64,000 bases of DNA from Flavobacteriales bacterium (GTDB lineage Bacteria > Bacteroidota > Bacteroidia > Flavobacteriales_F > PHOS-HE28): the NCBI GenBank assembly GCA_016699575.1, contig CP064979.1, positions 2,604,001 to 2,668,000 of the forward strand. Reading direction: 5' to 3'. A model generated the notes under the pieces. It was not told the origin of the DNA and did not search any database. It saw only the letters and a list, made by a program, of their open reading frames with translations. Position numbers and translations under genes: made by a program. Each line of letters begins with the position of its first letter. Position 1 is the first letter of the stretch. Below, in pieces: positions 32,309 through 40,848 of this stretch.

Positions 32309-32580
32309 GCACCGAGAAGACCCCCATCGAGCGCAACCTGCGCAAAGAGCGCATCGGCATCGTCACCAGCGACAAGATGACCAAGAGCATCACGGTGACC
32401 GTTGAGCGCCGGGTGATGCACCCCAAATACGGCAAGTTCGTGAAGCGTTCGAGCACCTTCATGGCGCACGACGAGAACCGCGACGCCAAAGTGGGCGACA
32501 CGGTGAAGATCGAAGAGACCCGCCCCTTGAGCAAGCTGAAGCGCTGGCGCCTGGTGGAGATCGTTGAACGCGCCAAGTAA
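32305..32580 (+). CDS. rpsQ: Ribosomal protein S17
   Basis: 91 residues: RKERIGIVTSDKMTKSITVT, then RVMHPKYGKFVKRSSTFMAH and KIEETRPLSKLKRWRLVEIV, an OB-fold protein binding the 16S 5' domain. The short acidic N-terminal extension MSTEKTPIERN is typical of Bacteroidota. Coupled to rpmC. Confidence 0.97.
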   Translation: MSTEKTPIERNLRKERIGIVTSDKMTKSITVTVERRVMHPKYGKFVKRSSTFMAHDENRDAKVGDTVKIEETRPLSKLKRWRLVEIVERAK

Positions 32581-32595
32581 TCCCGCACCCGAGCC

Positions 32596-32964
32596 ATGAT
32601 CCAACAAGAATCCCGCCTGGCGGTGGCCGACAACAGCGGCGCCAAGGAAGTGCTCTGCATCCGCGTGCTCGGTGGCACCGCCCGCCGTTACGCATACATC
32701 GGCGACACCATCGTGGTGAGCATCAAACATGCATTGCCCAACGGCACCGCCAAGAAGGGCACCGTGAGCAAGGCCGTGGTGGTGCGCACCAAGAAGGAGA
32801 CGCGCCGCAAGGACGGCAGCTACATCCGCTTCGATGACAACGCCGTGGTGCTGCTCGATGCGGCCGGCGAGATGCGGGGCACCCGCATTTTCGGTCCGGT
32901 GGCCAAGGAGCTGCGCGAGAAGAAGTTCACCAAGATCATTTCGCTCGCACCCGAAGTACTCTGA
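32596..32964 (+). CDS. rplN: Ribosomal protein L14
   Basis: 122 residues: MIQQESRLAVADNSGAKEVL, then KKETRRKDGSYIRFDDNAVV and GTRIFGPVAKELREKKFTKI. It forms intersubunit bridges and is the docking site of the silencing factor RsfS. The spacer downstream to rplX holds an operon palindrome. Confidence 0.98.
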   Translation: MIQQESRLAVADNSGAKEVLCIRVLGGTARRYAYIGDTIVVSIKHALPNGTAKKGTVSKAVVVRTKKETRRKDGSYIRFDDNAVVLLDAAGEMRGTRIFGPVAKELREKKFTKIISLAPEVL

Positions 32965-32971
32965 TCGTTAA

Positions 32972-32992
32972 GGGCGGTGCGTGCACCGCACC
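32972..32992. repeat. Operon palindrome 2 (rplN-rplX spacer)
   Basis: GCGGTGC (32974-32980) and GCACCGC (32983-32989) pair over a 2-nt loop and are extended by GG/CC across one mismatch. It ends about 13 nt before the rplX ATG. Flanks TTAAGG and CCAACAAGAG match those of palindrome 1, while the stem sequence differs. Confidence 0.7.
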
Positions 32993-33005
32993 AACAAGAG
33001 ATCCC

Positions 33006-33326
33006 ATGAAGAAGACACACATCAAGAAAGGCGACCTGGTGAAGGTGCTGAGCGGTACCGAGCGCGGCAAGCAAGGCCGGGTGCTCGACGTGGACCGCAC
33101 GGCCGACCGCGCCTTCGTGGAGGGCCTGAACCTGGTCTCCAAGCACAGCAAGCCCAACACGGCAAACCCGCAGGGCGGCATCGTGAAGCAGGAGGCGGCC
33201 ATCCACCTGAGCAACCTCATGCTCATCGATCCCAAGAGCGGCGAAGCCACCCGTGTGGGCCGCAAGAAGGACAAGGACGGCAACCTCGTCCGTTACGCAA
33301 AACGCTCCGGCGCAACCATCCAGTGA
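33006..33326 (+). CDS. rplX: Ribosomal protein L24
   Basis: 106 residues: KKTHIKKGDLVKVLSGTERG with the KOW motif GTERGKQGRVLDVD, and KQEAAIHLSNLMLIDPKSGE. An assembly initiator on 23S rRNA. The TGA stop shares a base with the rplE start (TGATG). Confidence 0.97.
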   Translation: MKKTHIKKGDLVKVLSGTERGKQGRVLDVDRTADRAFVEGLNLVSKHSKPNTANPQGGIVKQEAAIHLSNLMLIDPKSGEATRVGRKKDKDGNLVRYAKRSGATIQ

Positions 33327-33877
33327 TGAGCACCTACCAACCCCGCCTGAAGGAGAAGTACCGGGCCGAAGTGGCGCCGGCACTGAAGAAGGAGTTCAAC
33401 TACACGAGCTCCATGCAGATCCCCCGCCTGATGAAGATCAGCGTGAACCAGGGATTGGGCAGCGCCGTCGGTGACAAGAAGCTCATCGAGAACGCGCAGA
33501 CCGAGATGACCACCATCACGGGCCAGAAGGCCGTGCAGACGGTGAGCCGCAAGGACATCAGCAACTTCAAGTTGCGCAAAGGCATGCCCATCGGCGTGCG
33601 CGTAACACTGCGCGGCGACAAGATGTACGAGTTCCTCGACCGCTTGATCAGCGTGAGCCTGCCCCGTACCCGCGACTTCCGCGGTGTGAAGCCCAGCGGC
33701 TTCGACGGAAACGGCAACTTCACCTTCGGCGTGAAGGAGCAGATCATCTTCCCGGAGATCGACATCGACAAGACCCCGAAGATCCAAGGCATGGACATCA
33801 CGTTCGTGACCTCGGCCCGTACGGACGAAGAAGCAAAAGCCCTATTGACCGCGTTCGGGATGCCGTTCGCCAAGTAA
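33326..33877 (+). CDS. rplE: Ribosomal protein L5
   Basis: 183 residues: MSTYQPRLKEKYRAEVAPAL, then IPRLMKISVNQGLGSAVGDK and GKTP-type C-terminus EIDIDKTPKIQGMDITFVTS. It binds 5S rRNA and touches P-site tRNA. The ATG at 33326 gives the normal L5 start; the longer open frame upstream is only a shadow of rplX. One-base overlap with rplX. Confidence 0.97.
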   Translation: MSTYQPRLKEKYRAEVAPALKKEFNYTSSMQIPRLMKISVNQGLGSAVGDKKLIENAQTEMTTITGQKAVQTVSRKDISNFKLRKGMPIGVRVTLRGDKMYEFLDRLISVSLPRTRDFRGVKPSGFDGNGNFTFGVKEQIIFPEIDIDKTPKIQGMDITFVTSARTDEEAKALLTAFGMPFAK

Positions 33878-33886
33878 GCGCAGACC

Positions 33887-34156
33887 ATGGCCAAAGAATC
33901 GATGAAAGCCCGCGAGCGCAAGCGCGCCCGCATGGTGGAACTGCACAAGGACAAGCGTGCAGCCCTGAAAGCAGCAGGCGATTGGGACGCGCTGCAGAAG
34001 ATGCCCCGCAACGGCAGCTACGTGCGCATGCACAACCGTTGCCAGCTCACGGGCCGTCCCCGTGGCTACGTGCGCATCTTCGGCATCAGCCGGAACATGC
34101 TCCGCCAAATGGCCCTGGAAGGCAAGATCCCGGGCGTAACCAAGTGCAGCTGGTAA
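33887..34156 (+). CDS. rpsN: Ribosomal protein S14, zinc-independent type
   Basis: 89 residues: AKESMKARERKRARMVELHK, and a C-terminal RCQLTGRPRGYVRIFGISRN. It lacks the CxxC pairs of the short zinc-binding S14 and has the longer N-terminal part of the C-minus type. Located at the 30S head near the A site. It starts 9 nt after rplE. Confidence 0.97.
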   Translation: MAKESMKARERKRARMVELHKDKRAALKAAGDWDALQKMPRNGSYVRMHNRCQLTGRPRGYVRIFGISRNMLRQMALEGKIPGVTKCSW

Positions 34157-34168
34157 GACCATAAGACC

Positions 34169-34564
34169 ATGACCGACCCCATTTCAGACTACCTGACCCG
34201 CTTGCGCAACGCCATCATGGCGCGCAAGAAGATCGTGGAGGTTCCCGCCAGCGGCCTGAAGAAGGACATCACGCGGATCCTGTACGACAAGGGCTACATC
34301 CTGAGCTGGAAGGCCGAGGACGACGGCAAACAGGGCACCATCAAGATCGCCCTGAAGTACGATCGCGCCACGCGCCAGAGCGCCATCCGTGAGCTCTCCC
34401 GTGTGAGCTCGCCCGGCCTGCGCCAGTACAGCCATGTGCGCGAGCTGCCCCGCGTGATGAACGGCCTCGGTGTGGCCATCATCAGCACCAGCAAGGGCGT
34501 GATGACCGACAAGGAAGCCCGTCAATTGAACGTGGGCGGCGAAGTCCTCTGCTTCGTCAGCTGA
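34169..34564 (+). CDS. rpsH: Ribosomal protein S8
   Basis: 131 residues: MTDPISDYLTRLRNAIMARK, then SRVSSPGLRQYSHVRELPRV and GVAIISTSKGVMTDKEARQL. Central-domain 16S rRNA binder. In E. coli S8 represses the spc operon at the L5 site; no such structure can be asserted here. Confidence 0.98.
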   Translation: MTDPISDYLTRLRNAIMARKKIVEVPASGLKKDITRILYDKGYILSWKAEDDGKQGTIKIALKYDRATRQSAIRELSRVSSPGLRQYSHVRELPRVMNGLGVAIISTSKGVMTDKEARQLNVGGEVLCFVS

Positions 34565-34584
34565 TCCACAAAGAGCACAGTACC

Positions 34585-35139
34585 ATGTCACGCATTGGAA
34601 AAGCACCGATCAGCATCCCGAAAGGCGTGCAGATCAACATCAGCGACAAGAACCTGGTGACCGTCAAAGGTCCCAAGGGCACGCTGGTGCAGAGCGTCGA
34701 CCCGACCATCACGGTGAAGGAAGAGGACGGCAGCATCAACGTGAGCCGCCCCAGCGACGCCAAGCCGCACCGGTCCATGCACGGTCTTTACCGTGCGCTC
34801 ATCGCCAACATGGTGAAGGGCGTTACGGAAGGCTTCGTGATCGAGCAGGAACTGGTGGGCGTGGGTTACCGCGCCACCACCAAGGGCCAGCGCCTCGACC
34901 TGTCGTTGGGCTTCAGCCACAACGTGGCGTTCGAACTGCCCAGCGAGATCAAGGTGACCGCCGCCCAGGAGAAAGGAAAGAACCCCATCATCCGCATGGA
35001 GAGCGCCGACAAGCAATTGTTGGGCGCCGTGGCTGCCAAGATCCGTGGCCTCCGCAAGCCTGAGCCGTACAAAGGCAAGGGTGTGCGCTTCGTGGGTGAG
35101 ATCGTCCGCCGCAAAGCCGGTAAGGCCGCAGGCAAATAA
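34585..35139 (+). CDS. rplF: Ribosomal protein L6
   Basis: 184 residues: MSRIGKAPISIPKGVQINIS and the C-terminal RNA-binding half with KIRGLRKPEPYKGKGVRFVG, EIVRRKAGKAAGK. It sits near the GTPase-associated centre where EF-G acts. The start lies 20 nt after rpsH. Confidence 0.98.
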   Translation: MSRIGKAPISIPKGVQINISDKNLVTVKGPKGTLVQSVDPTITVKEEDGSINVSRPSDAKPHRSMHGLYRALIANMVKGVTEGFVIEQELVGVGYRATTKGQRLDLSLGFSHNVAFELPSEIKVTAAQEKGKNPIIRMESADKQLLGAVAAKIRGLRKPEPYKGKGVRFVGEIVRRKAGKAAGK

Positions 35140-35150
35140 GAGAACCGACC

Positions 35151-35504
35151 ATGGCAACGACCAAGACCATCCGCCGCGCCAAGATCAAGCGCCACATCCG
35201 CAAGCGCGTGAAGGGTACGCCCGAGCGCCCGCGGCTGAGCGTGTACCGCAGCAATGCCGATTTCTACGCGCAGATCATCAACGACGAAGAGGGCCGCACG
35301 CTCGTGAGCACCGGCAGCCTCAAGGACAAAAAGGCGCATGGTGCCAGCGGCATCGAGCAGGCCAAATTGGTGGGCGTGGCACTGGCCGAGAAGGCCAAGG
35401 CAGCGGGCATCGAAAAGGTGGTGTTCGATCGCAACGGTTACCTGTACCATGGCCGCGTGAAGGCCTTTGCCGACGCAGCACGCGAAGCCGGTCTCAACTT
35501 CTGA
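35151..35504 (+). CDS. rplR: Ribosomal protein L18
   Basis: 117 residues: IRKRVKGTPERPRLSVYRSN, then YAQIINDEEGRTLVSTGSLK and the C-terminal VVFDRNGYLYHGRVKAFADA. 5S rRNA-binding protein acting with L5 and L25. Spacing to rpsE is 10 nt. Confidence 0.97.
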   Translation: MATTKTIRRAKIKRHIRKRVKGTPERPRLSVYRSNADFYAQIINDEEGRTLVSTGSLKDKKAHGASGIEQAKLVGVALAEKAKAAGIEKVVFDRNGYLYHGRVKAFADAAREAGLNF

Positions 35505-35514
35505 ACACAGCAAC

Positions 35515-36027
35515 ATGGCTGACAGCAACAAAGTCAAGAGCAGCGACCTCGAACTGAAGGACAAGCTCGTAGCGCTGAACCGCGTCACCAAGGTGACCAA
35601 GGGCGGCCGCACCTTCACCTTCGCCGCCATCGTGGTGGTGGGGAACGAGAAAGGCGTGGTGGGCCACGGTCTTGGCAAGGCCAAGGAAGTGCAGGAGGCC
35701 ATTGCCAAGGGCGTGGACGATGCCAAGAAGAACCTGGTGAAAGTCCCGGTCCGCAAAGGCACCATCCCCCACACACAAGAAGGGAAGTTCGCCGGTGCGA
35801 AAGTGCTGCTGAAGCCTGCCGCGCACGGTACCGGTGTTATCGCCGGTGGTGCCATGCGCGCCGTGCTGGAGAGCGTGGGCGTAACGGACGTTCTGGCCAA
35901 GAGCAAAGGCAGCAGCAACCCGCACAACGTGGTGAAGGCCACGATCCAGGCCCTGCAGAGCCTGCGCGATGCGAACGCGGTGAGCACGCAGCGCGGTGTG
36001 GCGGTGGAACGCGTATTCAACGGATGA
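35515..36027 (+). CDS. rpsE: Ribosomal protein S5
   Basis: 170 residues: DKLVALNRVTKVTKGGRTFT, then FAAIVVVGNEKGVVGHGLGK and VLLKPAAHGTGVIAGGAMRA. mRNA-entry and decoding-fidelity protein. The ATG at 35515 starts MADSNKVKSS; the frame is open upstream only within rplR. Confidence 0.97.
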   Translation: MADSNKVKSSDLELKDKLVALNRVTKVTKGGRTFTFAAIVVVGNEKGVVGHGLGKAKEVQEAIAKGVDDAKKNLVKVPVRKGTIPHTQEGKFAGAKVLLKPAAHGTGVIAGGAMRAVLESVGVTDVLAKSKGSSNPHNVVKATIQALQSLRDANAVSTQRGVAVERVFNG

Positions 36028-36058
36028 ACCGGTCGGTAACGGCCAACACGAGAACACG

Positions 36059-36238
36059 ATGAGCAAGTTGAAGATCACCCAGACCAAGAGCTGGATCAAG
36101 TGCCCGAAGCGCCAGAAGGACACCCTCACGGGGTTGGGCCTGGGCCGCATCGGCCGCACGGTGGAGCACAATGCAACGCCGCAGATCCAAGGCATGGTGG
36201 CCAAAGTGGCGCACCTGGTGAAAGTCGAACAGCTCTGA
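36059..36238 (+). CDS. rpmD: Ribosomal protein L30
   Basis: 59 residues: MSKLKITQTKSWIKCPKRQK and RIGRTVEHNATPQIQGMVAK, the ferredoxin-like L30. A small 50S surface protein. It starts 31 nt after rpsE and ends 15 nt before rplO. Confidence 0.95.
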   Translation: MSKLKITQTKSWIKCPKRQKDTLTGLGLGRIGRTVEHNATPQIQGMVAKVAHLVKVEQL

Positions 36239-36253
36239 TAAAGGAACCACGAG

Positions 36254-36700
36254 ATGGACCTCAGCAAGATCAAGCCCGCCAAGGGCGCGGTGAAGAGCAG
36301 CAAGCGCATCGGTCGCGGCCAAGGCAGCGGCAAGGGCGGCACCTCCACCAAGGGCCATAAGGGCCAGCAGAGCCGCAGCGGTTACAGCCGCAAGCGCGGT
36401 TTCGAGGGCGGCCAGATGCCCCTGCAGCGCCGTGTGCCGAAGTTCGGCTTCAGCAACCCCACGCGCATTGAGCACAAGGGCATCAACCTCGATGCACTGC
36501 AACTGCTCGTGGAGAAGAAAGGACTGAAGGCCATCGACCCCGATGTGCTCCGCGCCAACGGCATCCTCGGCAAGAACGAGACGCTGAAAGTGCTGGGCCG
36601 CGGCGAAGTGAAAGGCGCATTGGACGTGAAGGCCCATGCCTTCAGTGCAACGGCCAAAGCGGCCATCGAAGCGAAGGGCGGAAAAGCGGAGACGATCTGA
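36254..36700 (+). CDS. rplO: Ribosomal protein L15
   Basis: 148 residues: the Gly/Lys-rich N-terminus SKRIGRGQGSGKGGTSTKGH, the central QMPLQRRVPKFGFSNPTRIE and the C-terminal globular part. A late-assembly 50S protein. It precedes secY by 8 nt, the standard order. Confidence 0.97.
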   Translation: MDLSKIKPAKGAVKSSKRIGRGQGSGKGGTSTKGHKGQQSRSGYSRKRGFEGGQMPLQRRVPKFGFSNPTRIEHKGINLDALQLLVEKKGLKAIDPDVLRANGILGKNETLKVLGRGEVKGALDVKAHAFSATAKAAIEAKGGKAETI

Positions 36701-36708
36701 ACCAGGCC

Positions 36709-38052
36709 ATGAAGAACCTGATCGCAACCATCAAGAACATCTGGCGCATCGAAGAGCTGCGCAACCGCATCCTCATTACCCTGGGGCTGCTCTTGGTGTA
36801 CCGCATCGGCTCTTACATCGTGCTGCCCGGAGTGGACATCACGCGCCTCGGCTCGGGCACCAACAGCGGCGGCCTTGCCGGCCTGCTGGAAGTGTTCACC
36901 GGTGGTGCCTTCACACGGGCCAGCATTTTCGCCTTGGGCATCATGCCGTACATCAGCGCGAGCATCATCGTGCAGCTGATGGGCATGGCCGTGCCGATGG
37001 TGCAGAAGATGCAGCGCGAGGAGAGCGGGCGCAAGAAGCTGAACCAGTGGACGCGTTACCTCACCATCCTCATCTGCATGGCGCAGGCCCCCGGCTACTT
37101 GTACACCTCGGTGCCGGAGGATTCGACCATGTTGATGGCCGATGGCACCCGAGCACTTCGCAGCTGGTCGTGGGTGTGGCTCAGCAGTGTGCCCATCCTC
37201 GTGGCCGGCACCCTGTTCGTGATGTGGCTCGGTGAGCGCATCACGGAGCGCGGTTTGGGCAACGGTATCTCGTTGATCATCATGATCGGCATCATCGCCA
37301 ACTTCCCGCAGGCCCTTGCCCAAGAGGTGATCGGTCGCACGAGCGGTGGCGGTGGACTGGTGATGCTCCTGCTCGAGCTGGTGTTCCTGCTCTTGACCAT
37401 CGCAGGCATTATCCTGCTGGTGCAGGGCACGCGCCGTATCCCAGTGCAGTTCGCCAAGCGCGTGGTGGGCAACAAGCAGTACGGTGGTGTGCGCAACTAC
37501 ATCCCGCTGAAGGTGAACGCGGCCGGTGTGATGCCCATCATCTTCGCTCAGGCCATCATGTTCATCCCCTTGTACGTGTACCAGTACACGCAGTGGAATT
37601 GGCTCGCCGGCACGGTGGACATCTCCAGCATCGGCTACAACCTGGTGTTCTTCCTGCTGGTGGTGGTGTTCACCTACTTCTACACCGCCATCATGGTGAA
37701 CCCCAACCAGATGGCCGACGACATGAAGCGCAATGGCGGCTTCATCCCCGGCGTGAAACCGGGCAAGCAGACCGCCAACCACATTGATGAACTGTTGAGC
37801 CGCATCACGCTTCCGGGAGCCATCTTCCTGGGCTTCGTGGCCATCCTTCCCGCCTTCGCCATGATGGCCGGCGTGAAGCAGCAGTTCGCGTACTTCTTCG
37901 GTGGAACCAGCATGCTCATCACGGTGGGCGTGTTGCTGGACACCTTGCAACAGGTGGAAAGCCACCTGCTGAACAGGCATTACGACGGTCTGATGAAGTC
38001 AGGCCGTATCAAGGGTAGGACGAATCCAGCGTTCAGCATGGCGACAAGCTAG
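36709..38052 (+). CDS. secY: Protein translocase subunit SecY
   Basis: The 447-residue channel of the Sec translocon, with ten hydrophobic segments. IEELRNRILITLGLLLVYRIG is the amphipathic N-terminus plus first helix. The plug region GLLEVFTGGAFTRASIFALG, IMPYISASIIVQL, NGISLIIMIGIIANFP and PGVKPGKQTANHIDELLSRIT (the cytosolic ribosome/SecA-contact loop before helix 9) are all intact. It exports the many signal-peptide proteins in this window. map follows after 3 nt. Confidence 0.97.
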   Translation: MKNLIATIKNIWRIEELRNRILITLGLLLVYRIGSYIVLPGVDITRLGSGTNSGGLAGLLEVFTGGAFTRASIFALGIMPYISASIIVQLMGMAVPMVQKMQREESGRKKLNQWTRYLTILICMAQAPGYLYTSVPEDSTMLMADGTRALRSWSWVWLSSVPILVAGTLFVMWLGERITERGLGNGISLIIMIGIIANFPQALAQEVIGRTSGGGGLVMLLLELVFLLLTIAGIILLVQGTRRIPVQFAKRVVGNKQYGGVRNYIPLKVNAAGVMPIIFAQAIMFIPLYVYQYTQWNWLAGTVDISSIGYNLVFFLLVVVFTYFYTAIMVNPNQMADDMKRNGGFIPGVKPGKQTANHIDELLSRITLPGAIFLGFVAILPAFAMMAGVKQQFAYFFGGTSMLITVGVLLDTLQQVESHLLNRHYDGLMKSGRIKGRTNPAFSMATS

Positions 38053-38055
38053 ATC

Positions 38056-38856
38056 ATGGGCAAGTCCGTGATCTGTTTGAGCGATGAGGAGATCGCGCTG
38101 GTGAGGGAGAGTTCTTTGCTTGTTGGAAGGACCTTGGCTGAAGTGGCCAGGATGATCGGACCGGGGGTCACCACCCGCGAGCTCGACACCTTGGCCGAAA
38201 CCTTCATCCGTGACAACGGCGCCGTGCCGGGCTTCAAAGGCCTGTACGGTTGCCCCAGCACCCTGCTCACCAGTGTTGATGATGCGGTGGTGCATGGGCT
38301 CCCCGGCGATGTGCCCTTGGAAGAGGGCAGCGTGGTGAGCGTTGACTGCGGCGTGCTGATGAACGGCTTCTACGGCGATAGTGCTTACACCTTCATGATC
38401 GGAGAGGTGAGCGCCGATGCGAAGAAGCTGCTGCGCGTGACGCAGGAATGCCTGGCGCTGGGCATCGCGCAAGCGGTGGACGGCAACCGGGTGGGCGACA
38501 TCGGGTACGCCATCCAGCACCACGCGGAAAGTCACGATTACGGTGTGGTGCGCGAGCTGGTGGGCCACGGCGTGGGCCGCAAGCTGCACGAGCCGCCCGA
38601 AGTGCCTAACTACGGTCGTCGCGGACAGGGCGTGCGGTTGAAGGCGGGGATGGTCATCGCCATCGAGCCGATGATCAACGGCGGCACCAAAGAAGTGCGC
38701 CAGCAACCCGACGGATGGACGATCGTGACGCGCGACGGTAAACCGAGCGCCCACTTCGAGCACACCGTGGCGGTGCGTGACGGCAAAGCAGAGGTCCTTT
38801 CAACGTTCGAGCACATTGAAGCCGTGCTCAGGGCGAAGAGGAGCGTATTGAATTGA
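38056..38856 (+). CDS. map: Methionine aminopeptidase, type I
   Basis: 266 residues; removes initiator Met from nascent proteins. Metal ligands are in the expected series: HGLPGD (His), VVSVDCGVLMNGFYGDSAY (two Asp), GHGVGRKLHEPPEVPNYG (His), IAIEPMI (Glu) and the terminal SAHFEHTVAV (Glu). It has no N-terminal zinc-finger extension. The secY-map-infA order without adk is usual for Bacteroidota. Confidence 0.97.
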   Translation: MGKSVICLSDEEIALVRESSLLVGRTLAEVARMIGPGVTTRELDTLAETFIRDNGAVPGFKGLYGCPSTLLTSVDDAVVHGLPGDVPLEEGSVVSVDCGVLMNGFYGDSAYTFMIGEVSADAKKLLRVTQECLALGIAQAVDGNRVGDIGYAIQHHAESHDYGVVRELVGHGVGRKLHEPPEVPNYGRRGQGVRLKAGMVIAIEPMINGGTKEVRQQPDGWTIVTRDGKPSAHFEHTVAVRDGKAEVLSTFEHIEAVLRAKRSVLN

Positions 38857-38913
38857 AACAACGGCCAACGCACAAGCAGCGGCCACGAAGAATAGGAAGG
38901 AAGGAAGAACGGA

Positions 38914-39135
38914 ATGACGAAGACGGGCAACATAGAGCAGGACGGCATCATCAAAGAGGCCTTGTCCAACGCCATGTTCCGGGTGGAGCTGGAGAACGGC
39001 CACACGATCGTGGCGCACATCTCCGGCAAGATGCGGATGCACTACATCCGCATTCTCCCCGGCGACAAGGTGAAGCTCGAGATGAGTCCGTACGACCTCA
39101 GCAAAGGCCGCATCACCTTCCGATACAAGACCTGA
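38914..39135 (+). CDS. infA: Translation initiation factor IF-1
   Basis: A 73-residue OB-fold protein that occupies the 30S A site during initiation: QDGIIKEALSNAMFRVELEN, HTIVAHISGKMRMHYIRILP, GDKVKLEMSPYDLSKGRITF. It starts 57 nt after map; in the spacer I see no structure, only purine-rich sequence. Confidence 0.97.
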   Translation: MTKTGNIEQDGIIKEALSNAMFRVELENGHTIVAHISGKMRMHYIRILPGDKVKLEMSPYDLSKGRITFRYKT

Positions 39136-39152
39136 AGAAGAAGCAACGACCC

Positions 39153-39269
39153 ATGAAGATCAGGGCCTCCATCAAGAAGCGTTCAGCGGACTGCAAGATC
39201 GTGCGCCGCAAGGGACGCCTGTACGTGATCAACAAGAAGAACCCCAAGTTCAAGCAGCGTCAAGGCTGA
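39153..39269 (+). CDS. rpmJ: Ribosomal protein L36, zinc-free variant
   Basis: 38 residues: MKIRASIKKRSADCKIVRRK, then RLYVINKKNPKFKQRQG. The standard zinc-binding L36 has CxxC...C...H; here only one Cys (Cys14) remains and the His is Phe, so this is a zinc-independent form. It is below the usual length cut-off for gene finding. It lies 17 nt after infA and 18 nt before rpsM. Confidence 0.93.
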   Translation: MKIRASIKKRSADCKIVRRKGRLYVINKKNPKFKQRQG

Positions 39270-39287
39270 GAACACAACCGAACGAGC

Positions 39288-39665
39288 ATGGCACGTATCG
39301 CAGGTATCGACCTACCGAAACAGAAACGCGGGGCTATCGGCCTCACCTACATCTACGGCATCGGCCGCAGCACCGCCTTGTCCATCCTGGAGAAGGCGGA
39401 TGTTGATCCGGACATCAAGGTGGAGGACTGGGATGACGACCAGCAGGGCCGCATCCGTACGGTGATCAACGAGAACATCAAGGTGGAAGGTGCGCTGCGC
39501 AGCGAAACGCAGCTCTCCGTTAAGCGCTTGATCGACATCAACAGCTACCGTGGCAACCGCCACCGCAGCGGGCTGCCCGTTCGTGGACAGCGTACGCGTA
39601 CCAACAGCCGCACGCGCAAAGGCCGCCGGAAGACCGTTGCCAACAAGAAGAAAGTCACGAAGTAA
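39288..39665 (+). CDS. rpsM: Ribosomal protein S13
   Basis: 125 residues: MARIAGIDLPKQKRGAIGLT, then YIYGIGRSTALSILEKADVD and the C-terminal RGLPVRGQRTRTNSRTRKG pattern. Head protein contacting the 50S subunit and P-site tRNA. An operon palindrome lies in the spacer to rpsK. Confidence 0.97.
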   Translation: MARIAGIDLPKQKRGAIGLTYIYGIGRSTALSILEKADVDPDIKVEDWDDDQQGRIRTVINENIKVEGALRSETQLSVKRLIDINSYRGNRHRSGLPVRGQRTRTNSRTRKGRRKTVANKKKVTK

Positions 39666-39672
39666 GACCGTA

Positions 39673-39692
39673 GGGCCCGCGCAAGCGGACCC
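39673..39692. repeat. Operon palindrome 3 (rpsM-rpsK spacer)
   Basis: GGGCCCGC (39673-39680), loop GCAA, GCGGACCC (39685-39692): a 20-nt hairpin with one mismatch, preceded by GTA and ending 15 nt before the rpsK ATG. Confidence 0.65.
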
Positions 39693-39707
39693 GCAACCCA
39701 GCAGACC

Positions 39708-40121
39708 ATGGCCAAACAAGCAGCCGAAAAAGGAGGCGCCGCCGCCGGCAAAAAGAAGAAGAAGACCGTCCTCGTGGAGGCCTTCGGGCAGGCGCACATC
39801 CGTGCCACCTTCAACAACATCATCATCAGCCTCACCAACAACAAGGGCGAAGTGATCAGCTGGGCCAGCGCCGGCAAGATGGGGTTCAAGGGCAGCAAGA
39901 AGAACACCCCTTACGCTGGCCAAACGGCCGCTGAGGAAGCCGCACGCGAAGCCCACGAACTGGGCCTGCGCAAGGTGAAGGTGTTCGTGAACGGCCCCGG
40001 CAGCGGCCGCGAAAGCGCCATCCGGGCGTTGCACAACAGCGGTGTGGAGGTGACGGAGATCATCGACGAAACACCGATGCCGCACAACGGTTGCCGCCCT
40101 CCCAAAAAGCGCCGCGTCTAA
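39708..40121 (+). CDS. rpsK: Ribosomal protein S11
   Basis: 137 residues: a Lys/Ala-rich N-terminal extension (AEKGGAAAGKKKKKT), then AHIRATFNNIIISLTNNKGE and GPGSGRESAIRALHNSGVEV ending KKRRV. Platform protein near the mRNA exit. The extension of about 20 residues is longer than in E. coli. Confidence 0.97.
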   Translation: MAKQAAEKGGAAAGKKKKKTVLVEAFGQAHIRATFNNIIISLTNNKGEVISWASAGKMGFKGSKKNTPYAGQTAAEEAAREAHELGLRKVKVFVNGPGSGRESAIRALHNSGVEVTEIIDETPMPHNGCRPPKKRRV

Positions 40122-40136
40122 CACAACAACAAGCAA

Positions 40137-40156
40137 GGGCACGACAGGTCGCGCCC
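40137..40156. repeat. Operon palindrome 4 (rpsK-rpsD spacer)
   Basis: GGGCACGACAGGTCGCGCCC: GGGC/GCCC and CGAC/GTCG pair around a single A-C mismatch. It ends 10 nt before the rpsD ATG. Confidence 0.6.
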
Positions 40157-40166
40157 ATACGGAACA

Positions 40167-40781
40167 ATGGCACGTTACACAGGACCCAAGACCCGCGTCA
40201 ACCGCAAGTTCAAGGAGCCGATCCTTGGCGCTGACAAGTGGATGGAGCGCAAACCCTACGGCCCCGGCCAGCACGGCAGTGGCGTAGGCAGCAAGCGCCG
40301 CAACAAACAGAGCGAGTACAGCACCCAGCTGCAGGAGAAGCAGAAGGCGAAGTACACCTACGGCATCCTCGAGCGCCAGTTCGAGAAGATGTTCCACACG
40401 GCCGCCAGCAAGAAGGGCATCACCGGCGAAGTGCTGTTGCAGCTTTGCGAAGCCCGCCTGGACAACACGGTGTACCGCATGGGCATCGCCCGCACGCGCC
40501 GCGCTGCCCGCCAGTTGGTGAGCCACGGCCACATCACCGTGAACCGCTCTTTGGTGAACGTGCCGAGCTACACCCTGCGTCCAGGTGACGTGGTGTCCGT
40601 GCGCGAGAAGAGCCGCTCGTTGGAGACCATCACCAACAGCATCCATGGCGCTCCTGCCCGCCACGATTGGATCGAGTTCGATCCCACGTCGATGAGCGGC
40701 AAGCTGATCGCCATGCCCGAGCGCGCGCAGATCCCGGAGACGATCCGCGAGCAGCTCATCGTGGAATTGTATTCGAAGTAA
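40167..40781 (+). CDS. rpsD: Ribosomal protein S4
   Basis: 204 residues: MARYTGPKTRVNRKFKEPIL, then KQKAKYTYGILERQFEKMFH and the S4 RNA-binding domain with LDNTVYRMGIARTRRAARQL, VSHGHITVNRSLVNVPSYTL. An initiator of 30S assembly; in E. coli it is the alpha-operon repressor. The N-terminus has no zinc knuckle. Confidence 0.98.
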   Translation: MARYTGPKTRVNRKFKEPILGADKWMERKPYGPGQHGSGVGSKRRNKQSEYSTQLQEKQKAKYTYGILERQFEKMFHTAASKKGITGEVLLQLCEARLDNTVYRMGIARTRRAARQLVSHGHITVNRSLVNVPSYTLRPGDVVSVREKSRSLETITNSIHGAPARHDWIEFDPTSMSGKLIAMPERAQIPETIREQLIVELYSK

Positions 40782-40848
40782 GCCTTTAGGGCGCGAACGC
40801 GGAGGACGAGGAACGAACGAACCATCAACGAACAACCAGCAACCAAAC